From contig NZ_CP009287.1 of assembly GCF_000758705.1 (NCBI RefSeq), positions 7,068,001 through 7,132,000 of the forward strand: DNA of 64,000 nt, written 5' to 3'. This stretch comes from Paenibacillus graminis (GTDB lineage: Bacteria > Bacillota > Bacilli > Paenibacillales > Paenibacillaceae). The first letter of the stretch is position 1. Each line of letters begins with the position of its first letter. This document shows, in pieces, positions 43,061 through 51,278 of this stretch. Under the pieces are notes generated by a model. That model was not told the DNA's origin. It saw only the letters and a list, made by a program, of their open reading frames with translations, and made no database searches. The translations under genes and the position numbers were made by a program.

Positions 43061-43766
43061 CCCTTGCTTTTAGCTCGTTTTCGATTTTGTAGCCAATCCC
43101 CCACACAGTTTTGATGATCCGCGGTTTACGCGGATTAGATTCTATCTTCTCACGGAGCTTCCGGATATGAACCATGACGCTATTCTTTGACTCCATAAAA
43201 GGTTCGTTCCAGACCTCTTCGTAGATGCGGTCCATGCTCAGTACCATCCCTCTATTGACTGCCAGCATGTGAAGGAGCGCGAACTCGCGGGGAGTCAGCT
43301 TGATTTCCTGCTGATCGACCGTTACCGTATGGGACGCACTATTAATAACGACGTTTTCGATATGTATTTCGTTCGCGTTAACCGCAGCGGCGTTGAACTG
43401 GTTCATCCTTCGAAGCTGCGACTTGATGCGTGCGATCAGCTCAAGCGGGTTGAACGGTTTGGTTACGTAGTCGTCGGCGCCGATACTGAGACCTGATATT
43501 TTATCGATATCTTGGCCTTTAGCCGAGAGCATGATGATGGGAATTGAATTTGTTTCCCGTATTTTCATACAAGCTTGCAAACCGTCCATCTTGGGCATCA
43601 TTAGGTCAAGTACAATTAAATCAACCTGCTCGGACTGCAGAATTTCCAGTGCCTCCAGTCCATTCGACGCTTGCAGGAGCTTGTAGCCTTCGTTATTGAA
43701 ATAGATATTCATCAATTGGATAATTTCCGCTTCGTCATCCACCATCAAAATCGTGCTTTCCGCCAT
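43053..43766 (-). CDS. OmpR-family response regulator
   Basis: 237 residues: an N-terminal receiver domain with the phospho-acceptor Asp in LIVLDLMMPKMDG (about residue 54), the Lys in DDYVTKPF, and a C-terminal winged helix (LTPREFALLHML, NSVMVHIRKLREKIE). First gene of the two-component operon and divergent from two duplicated solute-binding protein genes whose promoters share TGATAAG pairs; OmpR-type proteins bind such direct repeats. Confidence 0.95.
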   Translation of the reverse strand: MAESTILMVDDEAEIIQLMNIYFNNEGYKLLQASNGLEALEILQSEQVDLIVLDLMMPKMDGLQACMKIRETNSIPIIMLSAKGQDIDKISGLSIGADDYVTKPFNPLELIARIKSQLRRMNQFNAAAVNANEIHIENVVINSASHTVTVDQQEIKLTPREFALLHMLAVNRGMVLSMDRIYEEVWNEPFMESKNSVMVHIRKLREKIESNPRKPRIIKTVWGIGYKIENELKARGE

Positions 43767-43861
43767 AGATCCTCCCTTAATTCTGTATCTTTCTTAATTT
43801 AAGAGTAGAACAATAATTATAAGCTATATTTCTAATACAATGAATAACGTTAGCAATATTT

Positions 43862-43969
43862 AAGGAAATGATAAGAATTTCGGTAGCCAGCTGATAAGCT
43901 TTCTCTTCTATACTTAGTCCAGCACAAGTGGTTAATCGTTTAAACAACAAATGAGCGGAGGTTATAATT
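43862..43969 (+). promoter_or_regulatory. Duplicated upstream region, copy 1, with TGATAAG pair
   Basis: Two tgataag motifs (43869-43875 and 43892-43898, 23 bp apart) precede a -10 box tatact (43909-43914). No good -35 box is present, as expected for an activated promoter. The block recurs at 45414-45523. The ribosome site ggagg precedes the TTG start. Proposed target of the response regulator encoded next door. Confidence 0.6.
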
Positions 43970-45307
43970 TTGAAAGTTAACTTATTAAAGAAGGCATTAA
44001 TCGTTAGTTTGAGTGCTATGCTATTGGTCATTTCAGCAGGTTTTAGCCTAGACCCAAAGGTTTCTGCGAATTCAAATAACCAGGCAGGTGCGGAACAAAC
44101 TTTAAAGGTGCTGTACAAAGAGAAATATTTTTTCGATGAGGAATTGTTCAAACAGCAGTTTCCCAATACTCAGATTCAGGAAGTGAAATGGGATGGGAAA
44201 TCGGATTTAAAAGCTTTTATCGCCAAGCAGTCACCTGACGTTATGATGTTGAACACTCTTGAATATCAGGAGTTGTCCAAGGAGAATCAGTTAGCAGAAC
44301 TCGGCCAGTTAATTAAACGTGACAATTATGATACTACAACAATGTATCCTGGATTGCTGGACGCACTCAAAGTCAATGGAAACCTCTACGGGTTAAGTCC
44401 AACCTTCAATACAGAATCCATTTTCTACAATGCCGACTTATTTAAAAAATATAATGTTCCATTGCCGAAAGACGGAATGACTTGGGAGGAAATATTGAAA
44501 TTATCTGCCAAATTCCCGACTTCAGGAAATAAAGACACCCGTATTTGGGGACTTCACTATCCTCTTGATAATTACACCTATTTAATAAATGATATAGCAA
44601 CTTCCGAAGGGGTCACCCGTTATAATCCTAATACACTTAAAGCAACTATGAATACAGCAGCTTGGAAAAGGGTAATCAGTATGGCTATCACTGCAATAAA
44701 ATCCAATTCCATAGAAGGAACAAATGCAAGCGGCTTTGACAATGATCCTTTCATTATGGGACGAGCGGCGATGACGGTAAGTTCTCAAAGTATGGAAACT
44801 TTAAGAGACGTAACTGCGGATAAAGCTGCTATAGCAAATTATAAACCTTTTACCATTAAAATTGCCGCAGGTCCTGCAGATCCTAAGAATCTGAAAACAA
44901 CACGAAATATCCATCTTCCTTCGATCATGACGATTAATGCTAGTTCTGCTAATAAAGATTTTGCTTGGAATTTCATCAAGTTGTATAACGGAGCGGATTA
45001 CGCTAAATCCAAATCCCAATCAGATCAGTTTTTAGGTTATTCCCTAACTCGTATGGATTATAGTAAAGAGTACAATGGTCATAGTTTAGAGACCTTCTAT
45101 AAATTACAACCAAACCTGGAAACACCGCCATATGTTAATCCAATAGGGAATCTATTTAACAATTCACAGTATTCAGTTATTCTGCAGAGTGAAGTGAAAC
45201 AGGTGTTAAGCAACAAAAAGACACTGGACAAAGCGCTGGCTTCCATTCAAACCCAAGTTCAAAAGAGCCTTGATGATGCTGTGAAAAAACAAAAAGCGGC
45301 GAAATAG
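43970..45307 (+). CDS. Extracellular solute-binding protein, first paralogue
   Basis: 445 residues starting at TTG 43970, nine bases after ggagg. A signal peptide (about 1-32, ending VSA-NS) lacks a lipobox cysteine, so the protein is not an obvious lipoprotein. The mature part follows the family-1 sugar-binding-protein plan (DGMTWEEILKLSAKFP, NPFIMGRAAMTV-like region). No permease or ATPase gene adjoins it. It is a paralogue of the gene that follows; both may sense or store a ligand for the adjacent two-component system. Confidence 0.85.
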   Translation: MKVNLLKKALIVSLSAMLLVISAGFSLDPKVSANSNNQAGAEQTLKVLYKEKYFFDEELFKQQFPNTQIQEVKWDGKSDLKAFIAKQSPDVMMLNTLEYQELSKENQLAELGQLIKRDNYDTTTMYPGLLDALKVNGNLYGLSPTFNTESIFYNADLFKKYNVPLPKDGMTWEEILKLSAKFPTSGNKDTRIWGLHYPLDNYTYLINDIATSEGVTRYNPNTLKATMNTAAWKRVISMAITAIKSNSIEGTNASGFDNDPFIMGRAAMTVSSQSMETLRDVTADKAAIANYKPFTIKIAAGPADPKNLKTTRNIHLPSIMTINASSANKDFAWNFIKLYNGADYAKSKSQSDQFLGYSLTRMDYSKEYNGHSLETFYKLQPNLETPPYVNPIGNLFNNSQYSVILQSEVKQVLSNKKTLDKALASIQTQVQKSLDDAVKKQKAAK

Positions 45308-45348
45308 ATCAGGAGCCTTAACTCGCTGAAAACGCCTTTACAGGCAAT

Positions 45349-45392
45349 AACCCATTCTTAGATAGCTTCTATCTAAGGGTGGGTTCTTTTTT
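45349..45392 (+). terminator. Intrinsic terminator between the paralogues
   Basis: aacccattcttagatag / ctatctaagggtgggtt, three-base loop, six Ts. It ends the first paralogue, so each copy has its own promoter. Confidence 0.85.
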
Positions 45393-45413
45393 GCCCGGGC
45401 TGCTCACCCTTTT

Positions 45414-45523
45414 TTAAGGAAATGATAAGAATTTTGGTACCCGGTTGATAAGCTTTCTCTTCTATACTGGGGTCAATCCAAGCGGTAACCGTTTGAAATA
45501 ACAAATGAGTGGAGGTTTTATTT
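45414..45523 (+). promoter_or_regulatory. Duplicated upstream region, copy 2
   Basis: Same arrangement as the 43.9-kb block: tgataag at 45423-45429 and 45446-45452 (23 bp apart), tatact at 45463-45468, then gtggagg before the TTG start. About 80% similar over 110 bp. Confidence 0.6.
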
Positions 45524-46879
45524 TTGAAGAAAAATATATTACAAAAGGTTATGCTTACTAGTCTAAGTGTTATGTTTATCGGTACTTCAGCAGGTCTTGG
45601 CACAGGAAAACAGGCTTCTGCAAATTCAGACAAACAGGCAGATACGAAAGATACTTTAAAAGTATTGTACTGGAACGCAGACGATTTCAATAAGACGTAT
45701 GGGGATTTGTTTAGTAAGAAGTTCCCGGATACAGACATCCAAGTAATTGCGCCTACAGGTACGAGTGCGATTACGGATTACAACGCGGCTATTCAAAAGT
45801 ATTCACCGGATCTTGTGATGTTGTCACCCTATGATTACCAGCAAATGTCTAAAGATAAGAAGCTGGTAGATTTAGAGCCGTTAATTAAGCGGGATCAGTA
45901 TGACATGACAACAGTATACCCTGGCTTGCTGGATGAATTGGAGAAACAAGGCGGCGGTAAACTTTATGGGTTAAGCCCAAAAACCGACTCGTATGCTCTT
46001 CTGTATAATGCTGATTTATTTGAACAATACAATGTTAATGCACCCAGTGACGGAATGACGTGGGAAGAGATATTGACTCTTGCTAAGAAATTCCCTACTA
46101 AGGGAGATAAGAATACCCGCATTTGGGGCCTAAGCTCCTTCGGGTCCAGCAATTTAGTGATGGATATCGCCAGAACTGAGGGGTTAACGTATATGGATCC
46201 AAAAACTCTGGAGGCTAGTGCGGATACTGCTGCGTGGAAAAATGCCTATCGTCTGTCCGTTGAGGCCACGAAGTCCGGGGTACTTGACGAAAGGATCAGC
46301 CTGTCTGGCAAAAGTTACCTGGAGAGCAGCCCGTTCATTATGGGACGATCAGCTATGATAGTAGCCTCTATCGGTCAGCTACAGTCCTTGCAAAAAGCAA
46401 AAAATAATGTAAAGAATTATAAACCGTTTACGCTTGGTATTGCTGCCGGCCCTGCAGATTCTAAGGATCGGAAGTCAACAGGATATGTTTTTGGTTCTGA
46501 GATTCTGGCTATTCCAGCCGGTGCATCAAATGTGGACACCGCTTGGGATTTCATTAAATATTTCAATGGAGATGACTACGCTAATGAATACTATAAACCG
46601 AATACCTCTAATAATAGTATCGGTGCTCCTCTATCCCGCATGATTAAGGAGTACTCTGGTTACAAACTGGATGCATTCTATACATTAAAACCTAATTTCG
46701 ATTCATCTATTACAAATTATGCCCTCATGAACAAATCGCCAGATTTGGAGTTGGATTTTTGGTCATTTCTTTCTGAAGAACTGACACAGGTAGTAAACGG
46801 GAAGAAAACATTAGACGAGGCAACTGCTGCTATTCAATTAAGCATCCAAGCTGTTGCTGATAAACTGGCAAAGGCATAG
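45524..46879 (+). CDS. Extracellular solute-binding protein, second paralogue
   Basis: 451 residues from TTG 45524; a GTG five codons upstream would cover the ribosome site. The signal peptide (about 1-33, ASA-NS) again has no lipobox. It shares long blocks with the first paralogue (DGMTWEEILTLAKKFPTKGD, SSPFIMGRSAMIV), so the pair arose by tandem duplication including the promoter. Ends before an intrinsic terminator. No transporter partner is present. Confidence 0.85.
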   Translation: MKKNILQKVMLTSLSVMFIGTSAGLGTGKQASANSDKQADTKDTLKVLYWNADDFNKTYGDLFSKKFPDTDIQVIAPTGTSAITDYNAAIQKYSPDLVMLSPYDYQQMSKDKKLVDLEPLIKRDQYDMTTVYPGLLDELEKQGGGKLYGLSPKTDSYALLYNADLFEQYNVNAPSDGMTWEEILTLAKKFPTKGDKNTRIWGLSSFGSSNLVMDIARTEGLTYMDPKTLEASADTAAWKNAYRLSVEATKSGVLDERISLSGKSYLESSPFIMGRSAMIVASIGQLQSLQKAKNNVKNYKPFTLGIAAGPADSKDRKSTGYVFGSEILAIPAGASNVDTAWDFIKYFNGDDYANEYYKPNTSNNSIGAPLSRMIKEYSGYKLDAFYTLKPNFDSSITNYALMNKSPDLELDFWSFLSEELTQVVNGKKTLDEATAAIQLSIQAVADKLAKA

Positions 46880-46926
46880 AAGGGCAGATTGAATTGAAAT
46901 AACACACCAATTATAAAAACCTATGT

Positions 46927-46964
46927 AACCACCTAATTCAGAATGTCGAATCAGGTGGTTTTTT
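46927..46964 (+). terminator. Intrinsic terminator of the second paralogue
   Basis: aaccacctaattc / gaatcaggtggtt with one mismatch, followed by tttt. Confidence 0.8.
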
Positions 46965-47059
46965 GTGCTATTCAAATGTTCCACGTGGAAATTCCACTCT
47001 CTCAAACTCCCGCTTGCCCGCAGCTTCCGAGAATCACGTCCGGCTTTTGAACAGCAGCC

Positions 47060-47410
47060 TCAGTCGCTACTCCCCTCTGCCTCCGTACCCAGTGCAGGCT
47101 GCTTATTGGCCTCATAAGCGCTCAGTACCGAATCCAGCAAGCCGGGAAAGCGGGCATTCAAGTCCTCGGTGCGCAAGGACAGCATCCGCTGCGTTCCTTG
47201 AACACGGGTATACACAACCCCCGCCTCGCGCAGTGTCCGGGCATGGTGGGACAACGTCGATTTGGCAACCGGCACGTTGAAGCAGTTGCAGGCCTGTTCA
47301 CCATTGCTCTTGATATCTGAGATGATGGATAAGCGAATGGGATCACTGAGTGCATACAGCACGGAGGCAAGCTGAATATCCTTGCGTTCCGGATGAAATA
47401 GTATCTTCAT
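47060..47410 (-). CDS. ArsR-family winged-helix repressor
   Basis: 116 residues with LASVLYALSDPIRLSIISDI, then KSTLSHHARTLREAGVVYTR, the typical ArsR recognition helix. A CNC pair (ACNCFNV) lies before the recognition helix, but in this helix position it is not proof of metal sensing. It is divergent from an MFS exporter, and a palindrome lies in the gap. It probably represses the exporter and itself. Confidence 0.88.
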   Translation of the reverse strand: MKILFHPERKDIQLASVLYALSDPIRLSIISDIKSNGEQACNCFNVPVAKSTLSHHARTLREAGVVYTRVQGTQRMLSLRTEDLNARFPGLLDSVLSAYEANKQPALGTEAEGSSD

Positions 47411-47502
47411 GGATCAATATCCCCTTTTGTCGTACAAATGGATGCAAAAAAAATTTTGTGCTTCTAATTGCATTTTATATCAACGCATGCTATATTTCAA
47501 AT

Positions 47503-47520
47503 GTTCGAATATAATCGAAC
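47503..47520. promoter_or_regulatory. ArsR-type operator
   Basis: gttcga-aatata... palindrome: arms gttcga (47503-47508) and tcgaac (47515-47520) with a 6-bp A/T centre, 32 bp before the MFS start. Confidence 0.65.
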
Positions 47521-47551
47521 TATAAAACATTAAAAAAGGAGTGGCCATTAC

Positions 47552-48949
47552 ATGGACTCAGTAAACACAACCTCCGCTATAGCGGAAGACGATTCTTCAG
47601 TAGAAGCCACTCTTCCCAGGGAAGGGCTGCTTACGCTTCTGTTCAGTGTTGCGGTTGTCCTCGTCATTATGAATACGGCCATGTTCAACCTGGCATTGCC
47701 CGATGTGACAGAGACATTTGGCATCTCAGCCTCCGCTGCCTCCTGGATCGTGACCGGGTATTCCATTATGTTCTCCATTGCTTCAATTACTTACAGCAGA
47801 CTTTCCGATTTCCTGCCGATCCGCAGGCTGCTGACCATTGGCCTGCTGACACTTGGCCTCGCGGCAGTTGCCGGATTCTTCAGCACGAACTTTATTGTGC
47901 TGCTGATTGTACGGATTGTGCAGGCTTCCGGTGCCGGTGCCGTTATGTCGCTGTCACTTGTCCTGTTCACCCGGTATGTTCCGCTGGGCCGCCGGGGCAA
48001 GGCGATGGCGACCATTATGTCTTCTGTTTCGCTTGGTCTGGGACTTGGTCCCGTTGCGGGCGGAGCCATTACCCAGTATTTTGGCTGGAACTGGCTGTTT
48101 GCCGTTACCGCTATTATCCTGCTGCTTGTGCCGCTGTTTCTGATGCTGCTGCCGAAGGAATTGCCGAGCCGCGGCTCGTTTGACGCACTTGGAGGGGTCT
48201 TCCTGGGCATCGGCACCACCGGGCTTCTGCTGTTCCTGACCAGCGGGCTGTGGATTGCGCTGGTTGCCGGAATAGCTGCTATCTTTTTATTCGTGAGCCG
48301 TATCCGCACCATTTCTGATCCGTTTGTTATGCCGGCCCTTTTCAGGAACCGCCCGTACCTGGTACTCTCTTTGATCGGAATTACCTCCTATCTGTGCAGC
48401 TTTGCAACACTGTTCCTGCTGCCGCAGATTCTGGTTCACCGGTTCGGCTTCACCGCAAGTCATGCGGGATTCGTCATTTTTCCAGGGTCTCTGCTCGCGA
48501 TCTTTGTATCCCGTTCGGTAGGACGGATCATTGACCGCTTCGGCAACGGTGGAATTCTCCGCTTTGTACCGCTGCTGGTGCTGACTGCTACCGTACTGTT
48601 TGCTCTATTCGCAGGGCATTCATGGATAGCAGTGATGTTCGTCTATATGATTATGAGTCTGGCCTTCACCACGCTGTCCAGCAGTGTATCCAATGAGATC
48701 TCCCGCGTTCTGCCTTCCTCACAAATTGGCTCAGGAATGGGATTATTTCAGCTGCTCCAGTTCTTCAGCGGTGCCTTCGGTGTCGCCATGGCTGCCAGTG
48801 CTCTGGAATGGCAGCACGGGCTATCTCTGTCTGCAGCTTACTCCAACATTTACTGGGGACTCTCCATTGCTGCCGTCATCGCCATTGTCTCCGCCTTTGT
48901 ATACCGCCGGAGCAGCGGGAGCCGGATTGAGGAAATGGTTGAGGCGTAA
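47552..48949 (+). CDS. MFS drug exporter (DHA2-like)
   Basis: A 465-residue protein with about 14 membrane segments. Recognisable parts are LPDVTETFGISASAASWIVT, the motif A loop region YSRLSDFLPIRRLL, and motif C GLGLGPVAGG. It belongs to the proton antiporter family that exports drugs or cationic compounds (Bmr3/LmrB-like). Ribosome site aaggag 11 bases before ATG. Divergent ArsR repressor next to it. Confidence 0.9.
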   Translation: MDSVNTTSAIAEDDSSVEATLPREGLLTLLFSVAVVLVIMNTAMFNLALPDVTETFGISASAASWIVTGYSIMFSIASITYSRLSDFLPIRRLLTIGLLTLGLAAVAGFFSTNFIVLLIVRIVQASGAGAVMSLSLVLFTRYVPLGRRGKAMATIMSSVSLGLGLGPVAGGAITQYFGWNWLFAVTAIILLLVPLFLMLLPKELPSRGSFDALGGVFLGIGTTGLLLFLTSGLWIALVAGIAAIFLFVSRIRTISDPFVMPALFRNRPYLVLSLIGITSYLCSFATLFLLPQILVHRFGFTASHAGFVIFPGSLLAIFVSRSVGRIIDRFGNGGILRFVPLLVLTATVLFALFAGHSWIAVMFVYMIMSLAFTTLSSSVSNEISRVLPSSQIGSGMGLFQLLQFFSGAFGVAMAASALEWQHGLSLSAAYSNIYWGLSIAAVIAIVSAFVYRRSSGSRIEEMVEA

Positions 48950-48985
48950 GCTTGAACGGACATCGTTCTGGCAAGATGCAAAATA

Positions 48986-49013
48986 CCCTGCAGCTCACTT
49001 TACAGCTGCAGGG
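48986..49013. terminator. Hairpin between the MFS gene and the CxxH/CxxC gene
   Basis: ccctgcagct / agctgcaggg, a 10-bp perfect stem with an 8-base loop, between convergent genes. No T-run, so terminator function is uncertain. Confidence 0.5.
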
Positions 49014-49116
49014 CAAGCCTGATCAAAAGTGACCGGATACCGCAGGATGAATGATCATCCAGGCACTCGGCCCGCTTTTGAATAGTTGATTCCCATTATC
49101 CTGAAGTACGGCAGCT

Positions 49117-49284
49117 CTAAACTACCAGAACCTCAGCGTTCTTATCGCACTCCGCACATTTCGCTGGCGGGTCCCAATCCGAGAACTCCGTTTCTTTCAG
49201 ATCCACAATATCCGGCGCATCCTCGAACTCGTCCACAAATTTGTCGATAGCCAGCTCCACATGTTCCTTACATACTACATACAT
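49117..49284 (-). CDS. CxxH/CxxC zinc-binding small protein (BA_5709 family)
   Basis: 55 residues from ATG 49284: MYVVCKEHVELAIDKFVDEF with the CxxH motif at residues 5-8, and CAEC at 43-46. This is the signature of a small, conserved Bacillales family thought to bind zinc; function unknown. In Bacillus these genes lie near the rlmH/htrA/walJ region, which fits this site. Ends convergent with the MFS gene. Confidence 0.85.
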   Translation of the reverse strand: MYVVCKEHVELAIDKFVDEFEDAPDIVDLKETEFSDWDPPAKCAECDKNAEVLVV

Positions 49285-49376
49285 CCATCAAGCATCCCTT
49301 TCTGTGCCCCTCGGGCCTATACTCCTTCTACTGTTCTACCATACTTCCGCGCAAAAAGGAACTCCCTCAGCCGAGT

Positions 49377-51161
49377 TTACATACTCTCCACAAATTCCTG
49401 AATGTCCTCCGCAATCAACGCCAGCGCATCGCGCCAGAACTGTGGCGAATCTACATCGATATCCATCAGTCTTGCGGCATCCGCGATGGTATTTTTGCCG
49501 GTAGCTGCCAGAAAAAACCGGTAACGTTCAGCGAAATCTCCGCCCCGTTTTTTATACTGCGCATATAGTCCCTTGGAGAACAGCAGTCCGAATGAATAGG
49601 GAAAGTTCAAAAATTCATTGCCTGCCATATAATATCCGGCTTTACTGATCCACTGGTAAGGATGAATAGTCGCAGGGTCTACGCTGCCGCCATATGCGGC
49701 TACCATCGATTCATGCATCAGGTCATTCAGTTCCCGGGCGGACAGAGGACCGGATGGTCTTCGTTCATACAGCCGGCTCTCGAATAAATAGCGGGCATAG
49801 AAATCCACAATGTAATAACCTGCGTCGGACAAGCTTCTTTCCCAAATGGCCAGGGCCTCACTCTCGGCTGCCATGTTCAGCAGTTCCTCATGAATGAGGC
49901 TTTCGCAAAAAATCGACGCCGTCTCGGCAACCGGTACCGGATAGTCCGTATTCACCATAGTCTCACCAGCAAGGCAGCTGCTGTGATAGGCATGCCCGAT
50001 CTCGTGAGCCAGCACACTTACATCTATATAATTCCCGTTGAAGCTGGTGATGATCCGGCTCTCGCCCACCGGAAAGATATCAACGCACATGCCAAAATTA
50101 CCCTTGTCCGCCCTCGGTTCGGCATCAATCCAGCGCTGCCGGAATACTTTGCGGGCAAATTCGCCCAGCTCCGGGCTGAATGCGCTGAAGCCGGAGACGA
50201 TCACATCCCTCGCTTCCGGGTAAGTGATTTTAGTTGAATTTTCTTCAGCTAACGGGGCAAAAACATCATAAAACGGCAGCGGTCCGTAATGGCCGAGCAG
50301 CGTTGCTTTTTTCATATAATATTGATGGAAAAACGGCAGACTCACCTCTATGGCTTCCAACATCACTTCAAGCGTCTTCCGGTTCATTCTGGATGCCTTC
50401 AGCACTTTATGCAGCGGTGATGCATACCCTCTCAGCTCATAGACCGCAAGCGCTTCTCCGCTTACGGAATTCAGACAGGCGGCACTCTGCTCCTCCACAC
50501 TCCGGCATGCTTTGTACTCAGCTTCATAGGCAGCCTTTCTCAGCAATGCGTCTCCGTCATAGGCCAAATTCCGCAGTTCAGCTAACGACAAGCTCCGGGC
50601 TTGTCCACCGATTTGGACGTCCATTCGAAGCATGGACAGTGTCCGCATATACAGCCTCTCCCAGGCTTTGGAACCTGTGCTCTGCATGCGGGCAATAACC
50701 GCTTCCGCCTCTTCGCCAAGCAAATGCTCTGACTGCTGCTGCAGCCCGTGCAGATAGAACTCATGCCGGACAAGATATGCGGACGAAGCGATAACCGCCT
50801 TCAGATCTGTCATCCCTGCCAGCCATTTGCTAAAGCTTGCATGAGACTCCCCCGCTGCAGCTGCGGCGTCTTCCAGCTCATCCATCTGGTTCATCGCTTC
50901 CGCATCGTTTCGGTCCAGGCTGAACCGTAGCTCCGCATAGCTGAATAGGCAAAGGTAGACACTTCTGTAGGCATTATATTGTTTTAAAAATTGCTCGATC
51001 GCTTGTGCTGAGTCCCTTTCGTTCTGAATTCGGTTCTGAAGGTGTCCCGTCACCCACTGGTTTAGATGCTCCGCATATTCTGCCAGCAGCTTTCGGTCCT
51101 GCCGGTATTTCTCCGACTGAAAAGACGGGTACAGGCTGTCCAGCTCCCACGTTAATTCCAT
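49377..51161 (-). CDS. M3-family oligoendopeptidase (PepF-like)
   Basis: 594 residues starting at ATG 51161 (MELTWELDSLYPSFQ); the longer frame upstream crosses the cydC terminator and is not used. The zinc site is HEIGHAYH (about residue 386), with a downstream Glu in ETASIFCESLIHEELL. M3 peptidases cleave peptides of about 6-20 residues in the cytoplasm. No signal peptide. Last in a row of minus-strand genes, but separated from cydC by a terminator. Confidence 0.93.
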   Translation of the reverse strand: MELTWELDSLYPSFQSEKYRQDRKLLAEYAEHLNQWVTGHLQNRIQNERDSAQAIEQFLKQYNAYRSVYLCLFSYAELRFSLDRNDAEAMNQMDELEDAAAAAGESHASFSKWLAGMTDLKAVIASSAYLVRHEFYLHGLQQQSEHLLGEEAEAVIARMQSTGSKAWERLYMRTLSMLRMDVQIGGQARSLSLAELRNLAYDGDALLRKAAYEAEYKACRSVEEQSAACLNSVSGEALAVYELRGYASPLHKVLKASRMNRKTLEVMLEAIEVSLPFFHQYYMKKATLLGHYGPLPFYDVFAPLAEENSTKITYPEARDVIVSGFSAFSPELGEFARKVFRQRWIDAEPRADKGNFGMCVDIFPVGESRIITSFNGNYIDVSVLAHEIGHAYHSSCLAGETMVNTDYPVPVAETASIFCESLIHEELLNMAAESEALAIWERSLSDAGYYIVDFYARYLFESRLYERRPSGPLSARELNDLMHESMVAAYGGSVDPATIHPYQWISKAGYYMAGNEFLNFPYSFGLLFSKGLYAQYKKRGGDFAERYRFFLAATGKNTIADAARLMDIDVDSPQFWRDALALIAEDIQEFVESM

Positions 51162-51218
51162 ATTTTCTGATCTCTCCTCATCTGAGACACCGGGAAGAAC
51201 AAGAGAGATGCTCAGTGT

Positions 51219-51258
51219 AAAAGGCCCCCTCCACCCAAACGAGGTAGAAGGAGCCTCT
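51219..51258 (-). terminator. Intrinsic terminator of the cyd operon
   Basis: On the minus strand, aggctccttctacc pairs with gggtggagggggcct around a short loop, followed by tttt, 20 bp after the cydC stop. Confidence 0.8.
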
Positions 51259-51278
51259 TCAAAATGCACAGTATTATT

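Noticed and set aside
43777..45738. Minus-strand frames at 43777-44166 and 45373-45738 that resemble each other
   Set aside because: Their similarity comes from the duplicated promoters and signal-peptide regions on the plus strand, not from real genes.
51162..51269. Longer start for the M3 peptidase
   Set aside because: The extension crosses the cydC terminator and does not match the family start MELTWELDSLYPSF.
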